In this document: positions 24,038 to 31,247 of the stretch, in pieces
How the letters are laid out: each line of letters opens with the position of its first letter
Numbering within the stretch: position 1 is the first letter of the stretch
Source: an uncultured Bacteroidales bacterium
GTDB lineage: Bacteria; Bacteroidota; Bacteroidia; Bacteroidales; P3
Length of the DNA stretch: 64,000 nt
Assembly: GCA_900318275.1 (NCBI GenBank)
Contig: ONJY01000013.1
Coordinates: 1-64,000, forward strand
Reading direction: 5' to 3'
Translations under genes and position numbers: made by a program
The notes under the pieces: generated by a model
The model's database searches: none
Told to the model about the DNA's origin: nothing
The model's input: only the letters and a program-made list of their open reading frames with translations

Positions 24038-24571
24038 GTGGAAGACAAAGAGATAGTAGAGGCTGTGCTTGCTGGCGACACCCAGAAGTATGCCGTGATA
24101 GTGGAGCGATACCAGCAGATTGTGGCCAATCTGACGTACAAGCTATGCGGCAACCGACTGGAGATTGATGAGGTGACACAGCAGGTCTTTGTGGAGCTGT
24201 ATACTGCTTTGCCGCGCTTCCGGTTCGACTCGAAGCTGAGTTCTTTCATATACCGCATCACCGTCAACGTGGTCAGCAAGATGCTTAAGAAGGCCAAGCG
24301 TTTCATCTCCACCGATGCCCGCGAGGACCTTCCCGAGCAGCCGAGCGACGACCGCAATGCGCAGCAGCAGATGATCTACAACGAGCAGATGGAAGAGCTG
24401 CGCAGCGCCATAGGTCGCCTGAAGGACGAGCAGCGCACCGCCTTGGTGCTCTACGCCTTCGAGAACTTCAGCTACCAGGACATAGCCGACGTGATGCAAT
24501 GTACGTTGAGCAAAGTGGAGAGCCTTATATTCAGAGCTAAGAAGAACCTTGCAAAAGAGATAAGACAATGA
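24038..24571 (+). CDS. ECF-type RNA polymerase sigma factor
   Basis: The 177-residue protein has region 2 (LTYKLCGNRLEIDEVTQQVF then RFRFDSKLSSFIYRITVNVV) and region 4 with ALVLYAFENFSYQDIADVMQ and the recognition helix CTLSKVESLIFRAKKNL. I take GTG 24038 as the start: the frame has a stop (TAA 24011-24013) upstream and no ATG fits before region 2. It overlaps the next gene by ATGA; that gene has one membrane helix and may restrain it. The third gene is a Spy-like periplasmic protein, suggesting an envelope-stress regulon. Confidence 0.9.
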   Translation: MEDKEIVEAVLAGDTQKYAVIVERYQQIVANLTYKLCGNRLEIDEVTQQVFVELYTALPRFRFDSKLSSFIYRITVNVVSKMLKKAKRFISTDAREDLPEQPSDDRNAQQQMIYNEQMEELRSAIGRLKDEQRTALVLYAFENFSYQDIADVMQCTLSKVESLIFRAKKNLAKEIRQ

Positions 24572-24906
24572 CATTAGAGCAGAGATTGGAACAGCTGTCG
24601 CAGCAGCAGTATCCCCACAAGGTAGATGTGGTGGAGAGCGTGATGGCACAGGTGCAGCAGAAACCCTATCTGCGCCCGGTGCGCCGCAGCATCGGGTGGA
24701 GGCAGATAAGCGTTGCCGCCGCTGCCGCCGTAGTGGCGCTGTTCATCGTCAACATCACCATCTACAGGCCCGCCAGCCTTTCCAACGAGGATATGGGGCT
24801 TGCCATCTCGCAGTTCAACGACTACTCGTCGTGGAACACCGTCGAGGAGGCCGCCGCCAATCCTTATGAATACCTCTACGAGGACGACGAAGAAGAAAAC
24901 CTATAA
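24568..24906 (+). CDS. Single-helix membrane protein, candidate anti-sigma factor
   Basis: The 112-residue protein has a cytoplasmic N-terminus of about 50 residues, starting MTLEQRLEQLSQQQYPHKVD. One membrane helix follows (about 48-66, ISVAAAAAVVALFIVNITIY), then an acidic tail ending EYLYEDDEEENL. The layout and the ATGA overlap with the sigma gene fit an anti-sigma factor, but no ZAS zinc motif is visible and no family is recognised. The role is inferred from position. Confidence 0.65.
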   Translation: MTLEQRLEQLSQQQYPHKVDVVESVMAQVQQKPYLRPVRRSIGWRQISVAAAAAVVALFIVNITIYRPASLSNEDMGLAISQFNDYSSWNTVEEAAANPYEYLYEDDEEENL

Positions 24907-24913
24907 AACGTAT

Positions 24914-25324
24914 ATGAAGAAATATTTTATACTCTCGCTGCTCATAGCTTTCTCGCTGCCCCTCTGTGCGCAGCACGACAACGGACATCATGGCCGTAAA
25001 CACAAGGAGGTCACCGAGATGGTGGGCAACCTCTCGGCGGCGCAGAAGCGCAAGATAGAGAGCATCAGCAAGGAATCGAGACAGCATGTCGACAACCTGC
25101 GCAAGCAGCAGAAGGCTGTGCGCGACAGCATAGCCATGTATATGGAACTCGAAGGCGACCAGTCGGCGGCGCTCTATCCGCTCTTCGACCGCGAGGCAGC
25201 CATCAATGTGGCTATCGGCCGCGAGATGTATGCCGGCAAGGTGCGCATCGACGAGGTGCTCACCAAGGAGCAGCGTGCCGAGTTGCGCAATGCTGCGAAG
25301 AACATGCCGCGCAAGAAGAAATAA
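24914..25324 (+). CDS. Spy/CpxP-like periplasmic protein
   Basis: ATG 24914 gives MKKYFILSLLIAFSLPLCAQ, a signal peptide, then a His-rich start (HDNGHHGRKH) and a long helical region. The latter has NLSAAQKRKIESISKESRQH and VRIDEVLTKEQRAELRNAAK, two copies of the LTxxQ-like motif typical of Spy/CpxP/CnrR chaperone and metal-sensor proteins. It is 136 residues long and seven bases after the candidate anti-sigma gene. The cluster therefore reads as sigma, membrane regulator and periplasmic sensor or chaperone. A terminator follows. Confidence 0.75.
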   Translation: MKKYFILSLLIAFSLPLCAQHDNGHHGRKHKEVTEMVGNLSAAQKRKIESISKESRQHVDNLRKQQKAVRDSIAMYMELEGDQSAALYPLFDREAAINVAIGREMYAGKVRIDEVLTKEQRAELRNAAKNMPRKKK

Positions 25325-25344
25325 CAGTTTTCCGGAGAAAGAAG

Positions 25345-25378
25345 AAGCCCTGCATCATGAGGTGCAGGGCTTACTTTT
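25345..25378. terminator. Terminator after the sigma operon
   Basis: The stem AAGCCCTGCA / TGCAGGGCTT (25345-25372) is followed by ACTTTTTG. The converging DUF4369 gene ends at 25381, so it probably serves both strands. Confidence 0.8.
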
Positions 25379-25380
25379 TG

Positions 25381-26127
25381 CTATTGCCGAGCCAATGCGC
25401 TGCGCAGATGCTCGGTGGTGTTCTTGAAGTGTAGCGTGTGCGGGTTGTCGGGGTAGCGTTGCTCAAGACCTTCGAGCACCATGTCGTACCAGTCGATGCA
25501 TTGCGGGTTGCGGGTGTCGATGAGCATGCGGTTGTTGAAGGGCTTGTAGAGGGCTATCAGCGTAGCCAGCGACCCTTGGTTCTCCTCGATGAAGCGGCAG
25601 ACGTAATCCTGCTGTTCGCTGAAGACGAGGCGGTAGAGCGAGTCCGTCACCTCTTTCTTGGCGGCCACAACGTCGGCGCCTATGAGGCCGCGCTCGTGCA
25701 TGAGGGCGTAGTATTCTGCGGTGTCCACCAGCTCGTTGAGCACTTTGCCGCCGTCGTTGGTGTACTGCTGCAGCTGCCACAGGAGGGCGCTCTCGGGCGA
25801 GCCGCTGATGTCGTAGGTCATCGACAGGTTGTCCCACGAGCCGGTGATGTCGAGCTTCTCGCCGTAGTCGGGCAGGGTGACGATGTAGTTGTTCTCCGTC
25901 GTGTGTAGGTTGTAGAGGCTCCGATAGGGCATCTTGTAGGTGTACTTGAAGTGGCCTTTCGCGTCTACGAGTATGCTGTCGATGAACAGCGGTCCTTCGG
26001 GAGAGATCTCTTCGAGCCATAGTGTCTTGCCGGCTCCGCCGTCGATGGTGCCGCTTATGGTGAATGTGTCGTGCTTGCATCCTGCTGCCAGCAGGGCTAT
26101 GCAGGCGATGATGATGATTTTCTTCAT
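25381..26127 (-). CDS. DUF4369 lipoprotein
   Basis: The 248-residue product has a lipoprotein signal (MKKIIIIACIALLAAGCKHD, lipobox AAGC). A DUF4369 domain follows (FTISGTIDGGAGKTLWLEEI, DAKGHFKYTYKMP), a beta domain that often precedes a thioredoxin-like AhpC domain. Here the thioredoxin part is absent and the C-terminus is helical (LATLIALYKPFNNRMLIDTR, LEQRYPDNPHTLHFKNTT). Its start overlaps the aroC stop (ATGA), so it is last in the FKBP-aroC-DUF4369 run. Probable envelope protein; substrate unknown. Confidence 0.85.
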   Translation of the reverse strand: MKKIIIIACIALLAAGCKHDTFTISGTIDGGAGKTLWLEEISPEGPLFIDSILVDAKGHFKYTYKMPYRSLYNLHTTENNYIVTLPDYGEKLDITGSWDNLSMTYDISGSPESALLWQLQQYTNDGGKVLNELVDTAEYYALMHERGLIGADVVAAKKEVTDSLYRLVFSEQQDYVCRFIEENQGSLATLIALYKPFNNRMLIDTRNPQCIDWYDMVLEGLEQRYPDNPHTLHFKNTTEHLRSALARQ

Positions 26128-27032
26128 AACATGTAGTTTATCAAGCAGAGGGCTGTCATTGCTTCAACCACTGCTGCAGCCCGTTCGATGTGGTGCGTGT
26201 CGTGCCGGCCGCCGATGCTCACGGTCTCCAAGTGTCCGTCTTCGTGCAGGCACTCCACGGGGCGCGGAAGGCTCACCACGGGGTGGAAGGCCACGCTGAA
26301 CTCTATGGGCATGCCGTTGCTTATGCCGCCCTGTATGCCGCCGCAATGGTTGGTCTTTGTCGTCCCGTCGCTGTTCCAGCGGTCGATGTATTCGCTGCCG
26401 CGCATCTTCGATGCTGCCAGGCCTGCACCCATCTCGAAGCCTATGGCCGAGGGGATGCTCATCATGGCCGACGCCAGTGCTGCGTTGAGCTTGCCGAAGA
26501 GGGGTTCGCCGACGCCTGCCGGCACGCCGGTCACGCGGCAGCGCACCATGCCGCCCACGGTGTCGTCCGGGGCATCGCAACTGTGGCTGACAGGCTCGGT
26601 GTCGATAGTTACTTCCGGCATGAGCTGGCGGGCGATGGCTCCCGCCACCACGCGCACCACCGTCTCGCGCGCCGATGCGCGTCCGCCGCCGTTGTGGTCG
26701 CGCAGGCCGTACTTCATCTGGTAGGTGTAGTCGGCGTGTCCCGGGCGGAAGAGGTGCTCCAGGTGGCCGTAGTCCTCGGGGCGAGCGTCGCGGTTGTGGA
26801 TGACGAAGGCCAGGGGTGTGCCCAGCGTGATGCCGTCGACGAGGCCCGAGAGCCATTCTATGGTGTCCTCCTCCTGGCGTGGGGCGCCAGTGCGTCGGCG
26901 TGCCAGCGCGTCGGCGATGGCCTCCATGTCGAGGGCCACGCCTGCCGGACAGCCGTCGATAACAGCGCCTACGGCGGGTCCGTGGGACTCGCCGTAGGTT
27001 GTCAATCTGAATCTTTCGCCGTAGGTGTTCAT
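26124..27032 (-). CDS. aroC: Chorismate synthase (short form)
   Basis: AroC converts EPSP to chorismate, needing reduced FMN, the last shared step to aromatic amino acids. ATG 27032 (MNTYGERFRLTTYGESHGPA) gives 302 residues. Family signatures are present: YGESHGPAVGAVIDGCPAGV, FRPGHADYTYQMKYGLRDHN, GGRASARETVVRVVAGAIAR, HCGGIQGGISNGMPIEF and GRHDTHH. The usual length is about 350-360. The missing residues lie between the RETVVRVVAGAIA region and VTGVPAGVGEPLF, where the normal roughly 60-residue segment is cut to about 20, and at the C-terminus. All catalytic blocks seem intact. Confidence 0.94.
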   Translation of the reverse strand: MNTYGERFRLTTYGESHGPAVGAVIDGCPAGVALDMEAIADALARRRTGAPRQEEDTIEWLSGLVDGITLGTPLAFVIHNRDARPEDYGHLEHLFRPGHADYTYQMKYGLRDHNGGGRASARETVVRVVAGAIARQLMPEVTIDTEPVSHSCDAPDDTVGGMVRCRVTGVPAGVGEPLFGKLNAALASAMMSIPSAIGFEMGAGLAASKMRGSEYIDRWNSDGTTKTNHCGGIQGGISNGMPIEFSVAFHPVVSLPRPVECLHEDGHLETVSIGGRHDTHHIERAAAVVEAMTALCLINYML

Positions 27033-27039
27033 CCGGCTC

Positions 27040-27834
27040 TTATTTGGGGTTGATCTCCAGCAGCTCCACCTCGAAGATGAGCGTCGAGCCCGGGGGGATG
27101 GCACCTGCCTGCTGCTCGCCGTAGCCGAGGTTGTAGGGGATGTAGAGCATGTACTTGGAGCCTTCGTCCATGAGCTGCAGACCTTCCGTCCAGCCAGGTA
27201 TGACCTGGTTGAGGGCGAAGGTGATGGGCTCGCCGCGCTCCACGCTGCTGTCGAAGGTGGTGCCGTCGATGAGCTTGCCGGTGTAGTGCACCTTCACGCG
27301 GTCGGTCACCTTGGGCTTCTTGCCGTTGCCTTCCTTGATGCGACGGTATTTGAGGCCGCTCTTCGTGGTGTACACCGACTTGTTGTTGCTCACCTCCGTC
27401 AGGTATTTCTCGCCGGCTTTGATGTTGGCCTGCACGCCGTCGCGCTGGCGGCGTTCAAAGTCCTGCTGGAAGCGCTGCAGCAGCGGACGGCTCATCTGGT
27501 CGCTCCAGAGGTTCTGCCCTTTGGCGCAGTCAATCATGGCTTGTCCGGCCATGACGCCGTTGATGCCGAGGTTCTGGCTTGCCCACTGGTTGTAGATGTC
27601 GCGTCCGATGGCGTAGGAGGCCGAGTCGTTGAAACTCTTGGGGCGTGCCGGAGCCGCCTGCTTGCGCAGGGCTGCCAGCTCGGCCTGCGAGCGGTCGTAG
27701 GCGTCGGCTTTGGCCTTGAGGGCGTTGTACTGCTCCTCGGTCATGGTGGCCTTGCCGCGTTTTATCTTCACCTCCTGTGCTGCGGCGGAGCCCACGAGGG
27801 CGCACAATGCCAGCACTATAAAGACTCTCTTCAT
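27040..27834 (-). CDS. FKBP-type peptidyl-prolyl isomerase, exported
   Basis: The 264-residue protein has a signal peptide (MKRVFIVLALCALVGSAAAQ). A helical dimerisation domain of the FkpA/Mip type follows (SASYAIGRDIYNQWASQNLG, then LLQRFQQDFERRQRDGVQAN). The FKBP domain runs from about residue 165 (TDRVKVHYTGKLIDGTTFDS, FALNQVIPGWTEGLQLMDEG, IPYNLGYGEQQAGAIPPGST). It probably folds outer-membrane or periplasmic proteins. It lies seven bases upstream of aroC and 5' in the same run, so it likely shares a transcript. Confidence 0.92.
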   Translation of the reverse strand: MKRVFIVLALCALVGSAAAQEVKIKRGKATMTEEQYNALKAKADAYDRSQAELAALRKQAAPARPKSFNDSASYAIGRDIYNQWASQNLGINGVMAGQAMIDCAKGQNLWSDQMSRPLLQRFQQDFERRQRDGVQANIKAGEKYLTEVSNNKSVYTTKSGLKYRRIKEGNGKKPKVTDRVKVHYTGKLIDGTTFDSSVERGEPITFALNQVIPGWTEGLQLMDEGSKYMLYIPYNLGYGEQQAGAIPPGSTLIFEVELLEINPK

Positions 27835-27857
27835 GGTCGTTTTCTGAATATAACGAT

Positions 27858-28949
27858 TTATTTGTACTCTTTCACCTCGACGCCGTCGAGCACCTCCTTG
27901 CCGCAGATGGCGAGGGCCAGCATCTCGTTCTCACCCTTGTAGATCTTGACGGGGGCGATCCAACCCACGCGCTCCTCGATCATGGCCATCCAGGGCTTGC
28001 TGTAGGCGATGCCGCCGGTGAGGATGATGGCGTCGACCTTGCCGTTGACGACAGCGGCCAGACGGCTGATCTCCATCGAGACCTGGTAGGTGAAGGCTTC
28101 CACGAGCATCTGGCACTTGGCGTCGCCGGCGATGGCTTTCTTCTCCACCTCGTAGGCGTCGTTGGTGCCCAGGTAGGCCACGAAGCCGCCTTCGGCGGTG
28201 ACCATCTTCTTAAGCTTGGCTTCGTCATACTTGCCGCTGCATGCCACCTCGATGAGCTTCGAGGCGTTGATGCTGCCGCAACGGGTGGGCGAGAAGGCGC
28301 CGAGGCCGCAGAGGGCGCGGTTGACCTCCACGCAACGGCCGTGGTTGTGGATACCCACGCTCACGCCGCCGCCCATGTGGGCGATGATGAGGTTGAGGTC
28401 CTCGTAGTGCTTGCCGAGCTCGCGGGCGTAGAGCTTGCCCGTCATCTTCTGGTTGAGGCAGTGCCAGATGACGCCCTCGCGCGAGGGGTCGAGGTCGAAG
28501 ACGGGATGGCCGCTGATCTTGGCGAAGTCAGGACGCTCGTCGACAATGCCGGGGTCGGCGATATAGGCGCAGGGGAGGCCTATCTCGGTGGCTATGGCGT
28601 CGGAGATGAGGGCGCCGAGGTTGCAGGCATGCTTGCCCTGTATGCCGGCGTGGCATTCTTCCTTCATCAGTTCATTCACGCGGTAGCAGCCGCTCTCGCA
28701 GGGGCGGGTGAGGCCACCGCGACCCATGACGACGGCAATCTCGTCGGTGCCAACACCGTGACGCTTCACCATGTCGAGGATGGCGGTCTTGCGGTACTCG
28801 AACTGGTCGGCTACTTCGTGGAACTTCTGTATCTCCTCGATGGGGTGGGAGAGGTTCTCGGTGAAAACTTCTGTCTCGCCGTCGTAGATGGCGGCCTTGG
28901 TCGACGTGGCTCCGGGGTTGATAACCAGCGTGTATTTTCTTGTGCTCAT
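27858..28949 (-). CDS. buk: Butyrate kinase
   Basis: Butyrate kinase interconverts butyryl phosphate + ADP and butyrate + ATP. The 363-residue product has acetokinase-family motifs: LVINPGATSTKAAIYDGE at the N-terminus, LNLIIAHMGGGVSVGIHNHG mid-protein, and DAIILTGGIAYSKPWM near the C-terminus. Length fits Buk, not AckA (about 400). The usual partner phosphotransbutyrylase (ptb) is not adjacent in the window. It could also act on branched-chain acyl phosphates, as some Buk do. A -7 box lies at 29007-29000. Confidence 0.93.
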   Translation of the reverse strand: MSTRKYTLVINPGATSTKAAIYDGETEVFTENLSHPIEEIQKFHEVADQFEYRKTAILDMVKRHGVGTDEIAVVMGRGGLTRPCESGCYRVNELMKEECHAGIQGKHACNLGALISDAIATEIGLPCAYIADPGIVDERPDFAKISGHPVFDLDPSREGVIWHCLNQKMTGKLYARELGKHYEDLNLIIAHMGGGVSVGIHNHGRCVEVNRALCGLGAFSPTRCGSINASKLIEVACSGKYDEAKLKKMVTAEGGFVAYLGTNDAYEVEKKAIAGDAKCQMLVEAFTYQVSMEISRLAAVVNGKVDAIILTGGIAYSKPWMAMIEERVGWIAPVKIYKGENEMLALAICGKEVLDGVEVKEYK

Positions 28950-28999
28950 GTTGGTATTATTGTATTTGTTAATATTATCGTTGCATTGTTTTGTCGGTG

Positions 29000-29007
29000 C
29001 AAAGATA
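29000..29007 (-). promoter_or_regulatory. -7 box for buk
   Basis: Minus-strand TATCTTTG, 51 bases upstream of the buk ATG. No clear -33 TTTG. Confidence 0.55.
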
Positions 29008-29530
29008 TGAAAAAAAAACAGAACATTTGCATTTTTTTATCAACCGGGTATTAATAAGTGTATAACAGATGCAGAAACAGGCTTTTGGGGTGAACGGCAA
29101 AAATGTTTTCCGAAGGGGTGAAAAAGAAGGCCTCACATAGGACTTTCTTTTCGGTTTCAGTTGTTGCTTTCAGTTTTCAGTTTTAGAGTTTTTGATTTGG
29201 AAGTGAAGGCCACTAGCCACTTACCACTATCTACTGACCACTAAATCTGGTGCAAAAGTACAACCTCCGCATTGCGGTCTACGAATACCGCCCCAAATAT
29301 TTTCCTGTCTGCTGTCATTCAGTTATTTCCCTGCTTCAAATACTCCTTTTTCTCCATTGTCGGCATCATGATATCCCTCACGTCTCGCCATTCTCGCCCC
29401 TCTCGTCATCCATCTTTTTCATAAACTCCCCACAAAAATCCATCACTCCCTTCCCCGACTTCGCCCGTCAGCTTTATATCATTGAATATCTATCACATCC
29501 AACGTTCAAAGCACCACTCATCCCCAGCCA

Positions 29531-29686
29531 GCGTAACAGCGTAACAGCGTAACAGTTTAATTTCTCCTCTTCCACCTACCCCAAATAAGGCCTTATATCT
29601 ATATATTTATATATATAGATATAAGAATTATTTTTTGACTTTTCAAATAGCATTTTTTGAACTGTTACGCTGTTACGCTGTTACGC
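29531..29686. repeat. Octamer-triplet inverted repeat element B with AT-rich core
   Basis: Left arm: GCGTAACA three times (29531-29554). Right arm: TGTTACGC three times (29663-29686), the exact reverse complement. The 108-base core includes a long AT palindrome (CTTATATCTATATAT / ATATATAGATATAAG). Arm length, copy number, spacing and AT core match element A at 570-736, but the octamer sequence differs completely, with both arms changed together. Confidence 0.85.
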
Positions 29687-29785
29687 CTCAACTACATATC
29701 ACAGCATCATTGTCCCGTAACTACCTGTCATACAGCTATTACCAAACACACCTGCCCATCTTTACTCCATTTCTACTGACTAAAC

Positions 29786-30076
29786 ACCCTCTTAACGGCT
29801 ACTTAACGGCCACTAGACGGCTACTAGACGGCTACTAGACGGCTACAAGACGGCTACAAGACCCCCATCAACCGCCCCCTATCCACTAGTCACTATCCAC
29901 TGACCACTATCTACTTTTCGAGTAATTCGCCATAAAATGACCAGCCCAATTCGTAAAATTCGCCCAATTCGCCGTTCTCTTCCACTTTTCAATTCTCAAT
30001 TCTCAATTCTCAATTTTCGTAACGGCTACAAGACGGCCACAAGACCCCCTCACCAATTTTCAATTCTCAATTTTCT
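29786..30076 (+). repeat. 11-mer and heptamer tandem block
   Basis: Seven ACGGCTACTAG/ACGGCTACAAG 11-mers (29791-29865) end in AGACCCCC. Further on come CCACT-type heptamers, AATTCG 9-mers, TCAATTC heptamers, two more 11-mers (30018-30048) ending AGACCCCC, and more heptamers. This is the longest 11-mer array in the window. Confidence 0.8.
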
Positions 30077-30127
30077 AAGTTCGCCGTTCTCACCTTTTCG
30101 AGCAATATCAGCCTCTTCTACAAATGC

Positions 30128-30442
30128 ATGACTGAGTTACATTGTAGGCATCTGCAAGCCGATATCGACCAATATGAACGGTCGACGGACGAGGAAGTGG
30201 TCGATAAATCGGTTTTGAAGCAGAAAATGGTCGATAAATGGTCGATAAAGCCCACTTTGGCCGAGAAACTGGCCGATATTTTAGTTTTTGTGGCCGATAA
30301 AGGTCACATCACGACGGAAGTTGTCGTCAATCATTTTGGTTTCACTCCCACTACCGCCAAACGCTACCTTCGCCAGCTTACCGAGTTTGGCTATCTGGAG
30401 GCACAAGGCGGCAACAGAAACCGGTCGTATCGGAAAAGATAG
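30128..30442 (+). CDS. Winged-helix protein, probably the C-terminal remnant of a larger gene
   Basis: The 104-residue frame (start MTELHCRHLQADIDQYERST) has repeated VDK phrases (VVDKSVLKQKMVDKWSIKP). A winged-helix region follows, ADKGHITTEVVVNHFGFTPT then TAKRYLRQLTEFGYLEAQGG. This matches the C-terminal DNA-binding tail seen on AlbA/RecG-like or Fic-family proteins in Bacteroidota, whose catalytic domain is absent here. It ends with TAG two bases from the stop of the converging integrase fragment. Whether it is expressed as a small regulator or is debris is unclear. Confidence 0.5.
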   Translation: MTELHCRHLQADIDQYERSTDEEVVDKSVLKQKMVDKWSIKPTLAEKLADILVFVADKGHITTEVVVNHFGFTPTTAKRYLRQLTEFGYLEAQGGNRNRSYRKR

Positions 30443-30444
30443 AG

Positions 30445-31137
30445 TCAAGCAAACGGCAATCTTTCATAGGTGTCGGTCTTCTGCTGGTGGAACTCCAGCT
30501 GAAGGTGCTTGCCGCTGCGCTTCACATCCTTCCACCGCAAACCTTGCACGTCACTGTAGCGCAAACCAGTCATGCAGGAAAAGAGGAACATCGACTGGAT
30601 GTTGTTGTATTCTTCGGACAGCCGGTGGTGGGCAAGTTTTTTCAGTTCTGTTTCCGACAGGAAACTTTTCTTCTCCTGTTCCCGTTTTGGGCGTTTCACC
30701 CGTTGCAGGATGCGGTCGTCGAAGAGTCCGTTCTTGTAGGCGTCGTGGAGAACGCAGGCCAGTTTCTGGAAGTATAGGCGCACGCTGCCGGGCTTCATCC
30801 CTTGAGACTGGAGGTATTTGATAAAGTCTTGGAGATAGGCTGTGGTAATTTTGTCGATAGTGATGTCTCCGTAGGCTTCGAGGTGGTTGCACATGAGACG
30901 GTAGGAGTCTTTGGTATTAGGTTTGATATTGGCGGACGCGGCATAAGATTTGGCATATTGCAGCAGGCTGACGGACGGTCTCTCCTCGGCCTGGCTGTTG
31001 CCGAGGCTGGCGGAGTATTGATAATGAATATCGGTAGGAAATTCGTCGGATGTCAGGCAAATGCTGAGTTCTCCTGAGGCTGTATATTGGATAGAAGCAA
31101 CAGAAAACTGAAAGTTGGAGTCAATCTTAATGTTCAT
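30445..31137 (-). pseudogene. Truncated tyrosine recombinase (phage/conjugative integrase)
   Basis: The 230-residue frame contains an N-terminal arm and the SAM-like core-binding domain (SLLQYAKSYAASANIKPNTK, FIKYLQSQGMKPGSVRLYFQ). The start of the catalytic domain carries the first active-site Arg in FLFSCMTGLRYSDVQGLRWK. It stops at TDTYERLPFA, so the HxxR box and the nucleophilic Tyr are missing, a loss of about 130 residues. It is thus inactive as a recombinase. The truncation point lies exactly at the junction with the winged-helix remnant, consistent with a deletion or rearrangement at the island edge. Confidence 0.8.
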
Positions 31138-31194
31138 TGTGTCAATTGTTTATATTATAAATCCTTTTCAAAAAAGAGAATAAAGATACAGATA

Positions 31195-31226
31195 TTTGTA
31201 TAATTGAAAGAAAATTAGTATTTTTG
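31195..31226 (+). promoter_or_regulatory. Promoter in front of Rhs cassette 1
   Basis: TTTG (31195-31198), 20 bases, TATTTTTG (31219-31226). A divergent minus-strand TATCTTTA (31188-31181) may serve the integrase fragment. Confidence 0.6.
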
Positions 31227-31247
31227 CAGCGAAGAAAAACGACCAAG

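Larger units (their letters stand above)
28950..30127. other. Long gene-free region rich in short repeats
   Basis: From 28950 to 30127 no convincing gene is seen; open frames here are short and have poor codon use. It contains: the buk promoter; CCACTGA-type heptamers (29205-29240, 29880-29910); octamer element B (29531-29686); 11-mer tandems (29786-29865, 30018-30048); AATTCGCCC-type 9-mers (29925-29975); and TCAATTC heptamers (29985-30017, 30055-30076). It is the left edge of the accessory Rhs island. Confidence 0.75.

Noticed and set aside
29250-29552. A 100-codon plus-strand ORF in the long gene-free region
   Set aside because: Codon use unlike neighbours, no start context, runs into the octamer array; composition looks random.
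29635-29838. A short ORF across the right arm of octamer element B and the 11-mers
   Set aside because: Made largely of repeat sequence; no protein-like features.
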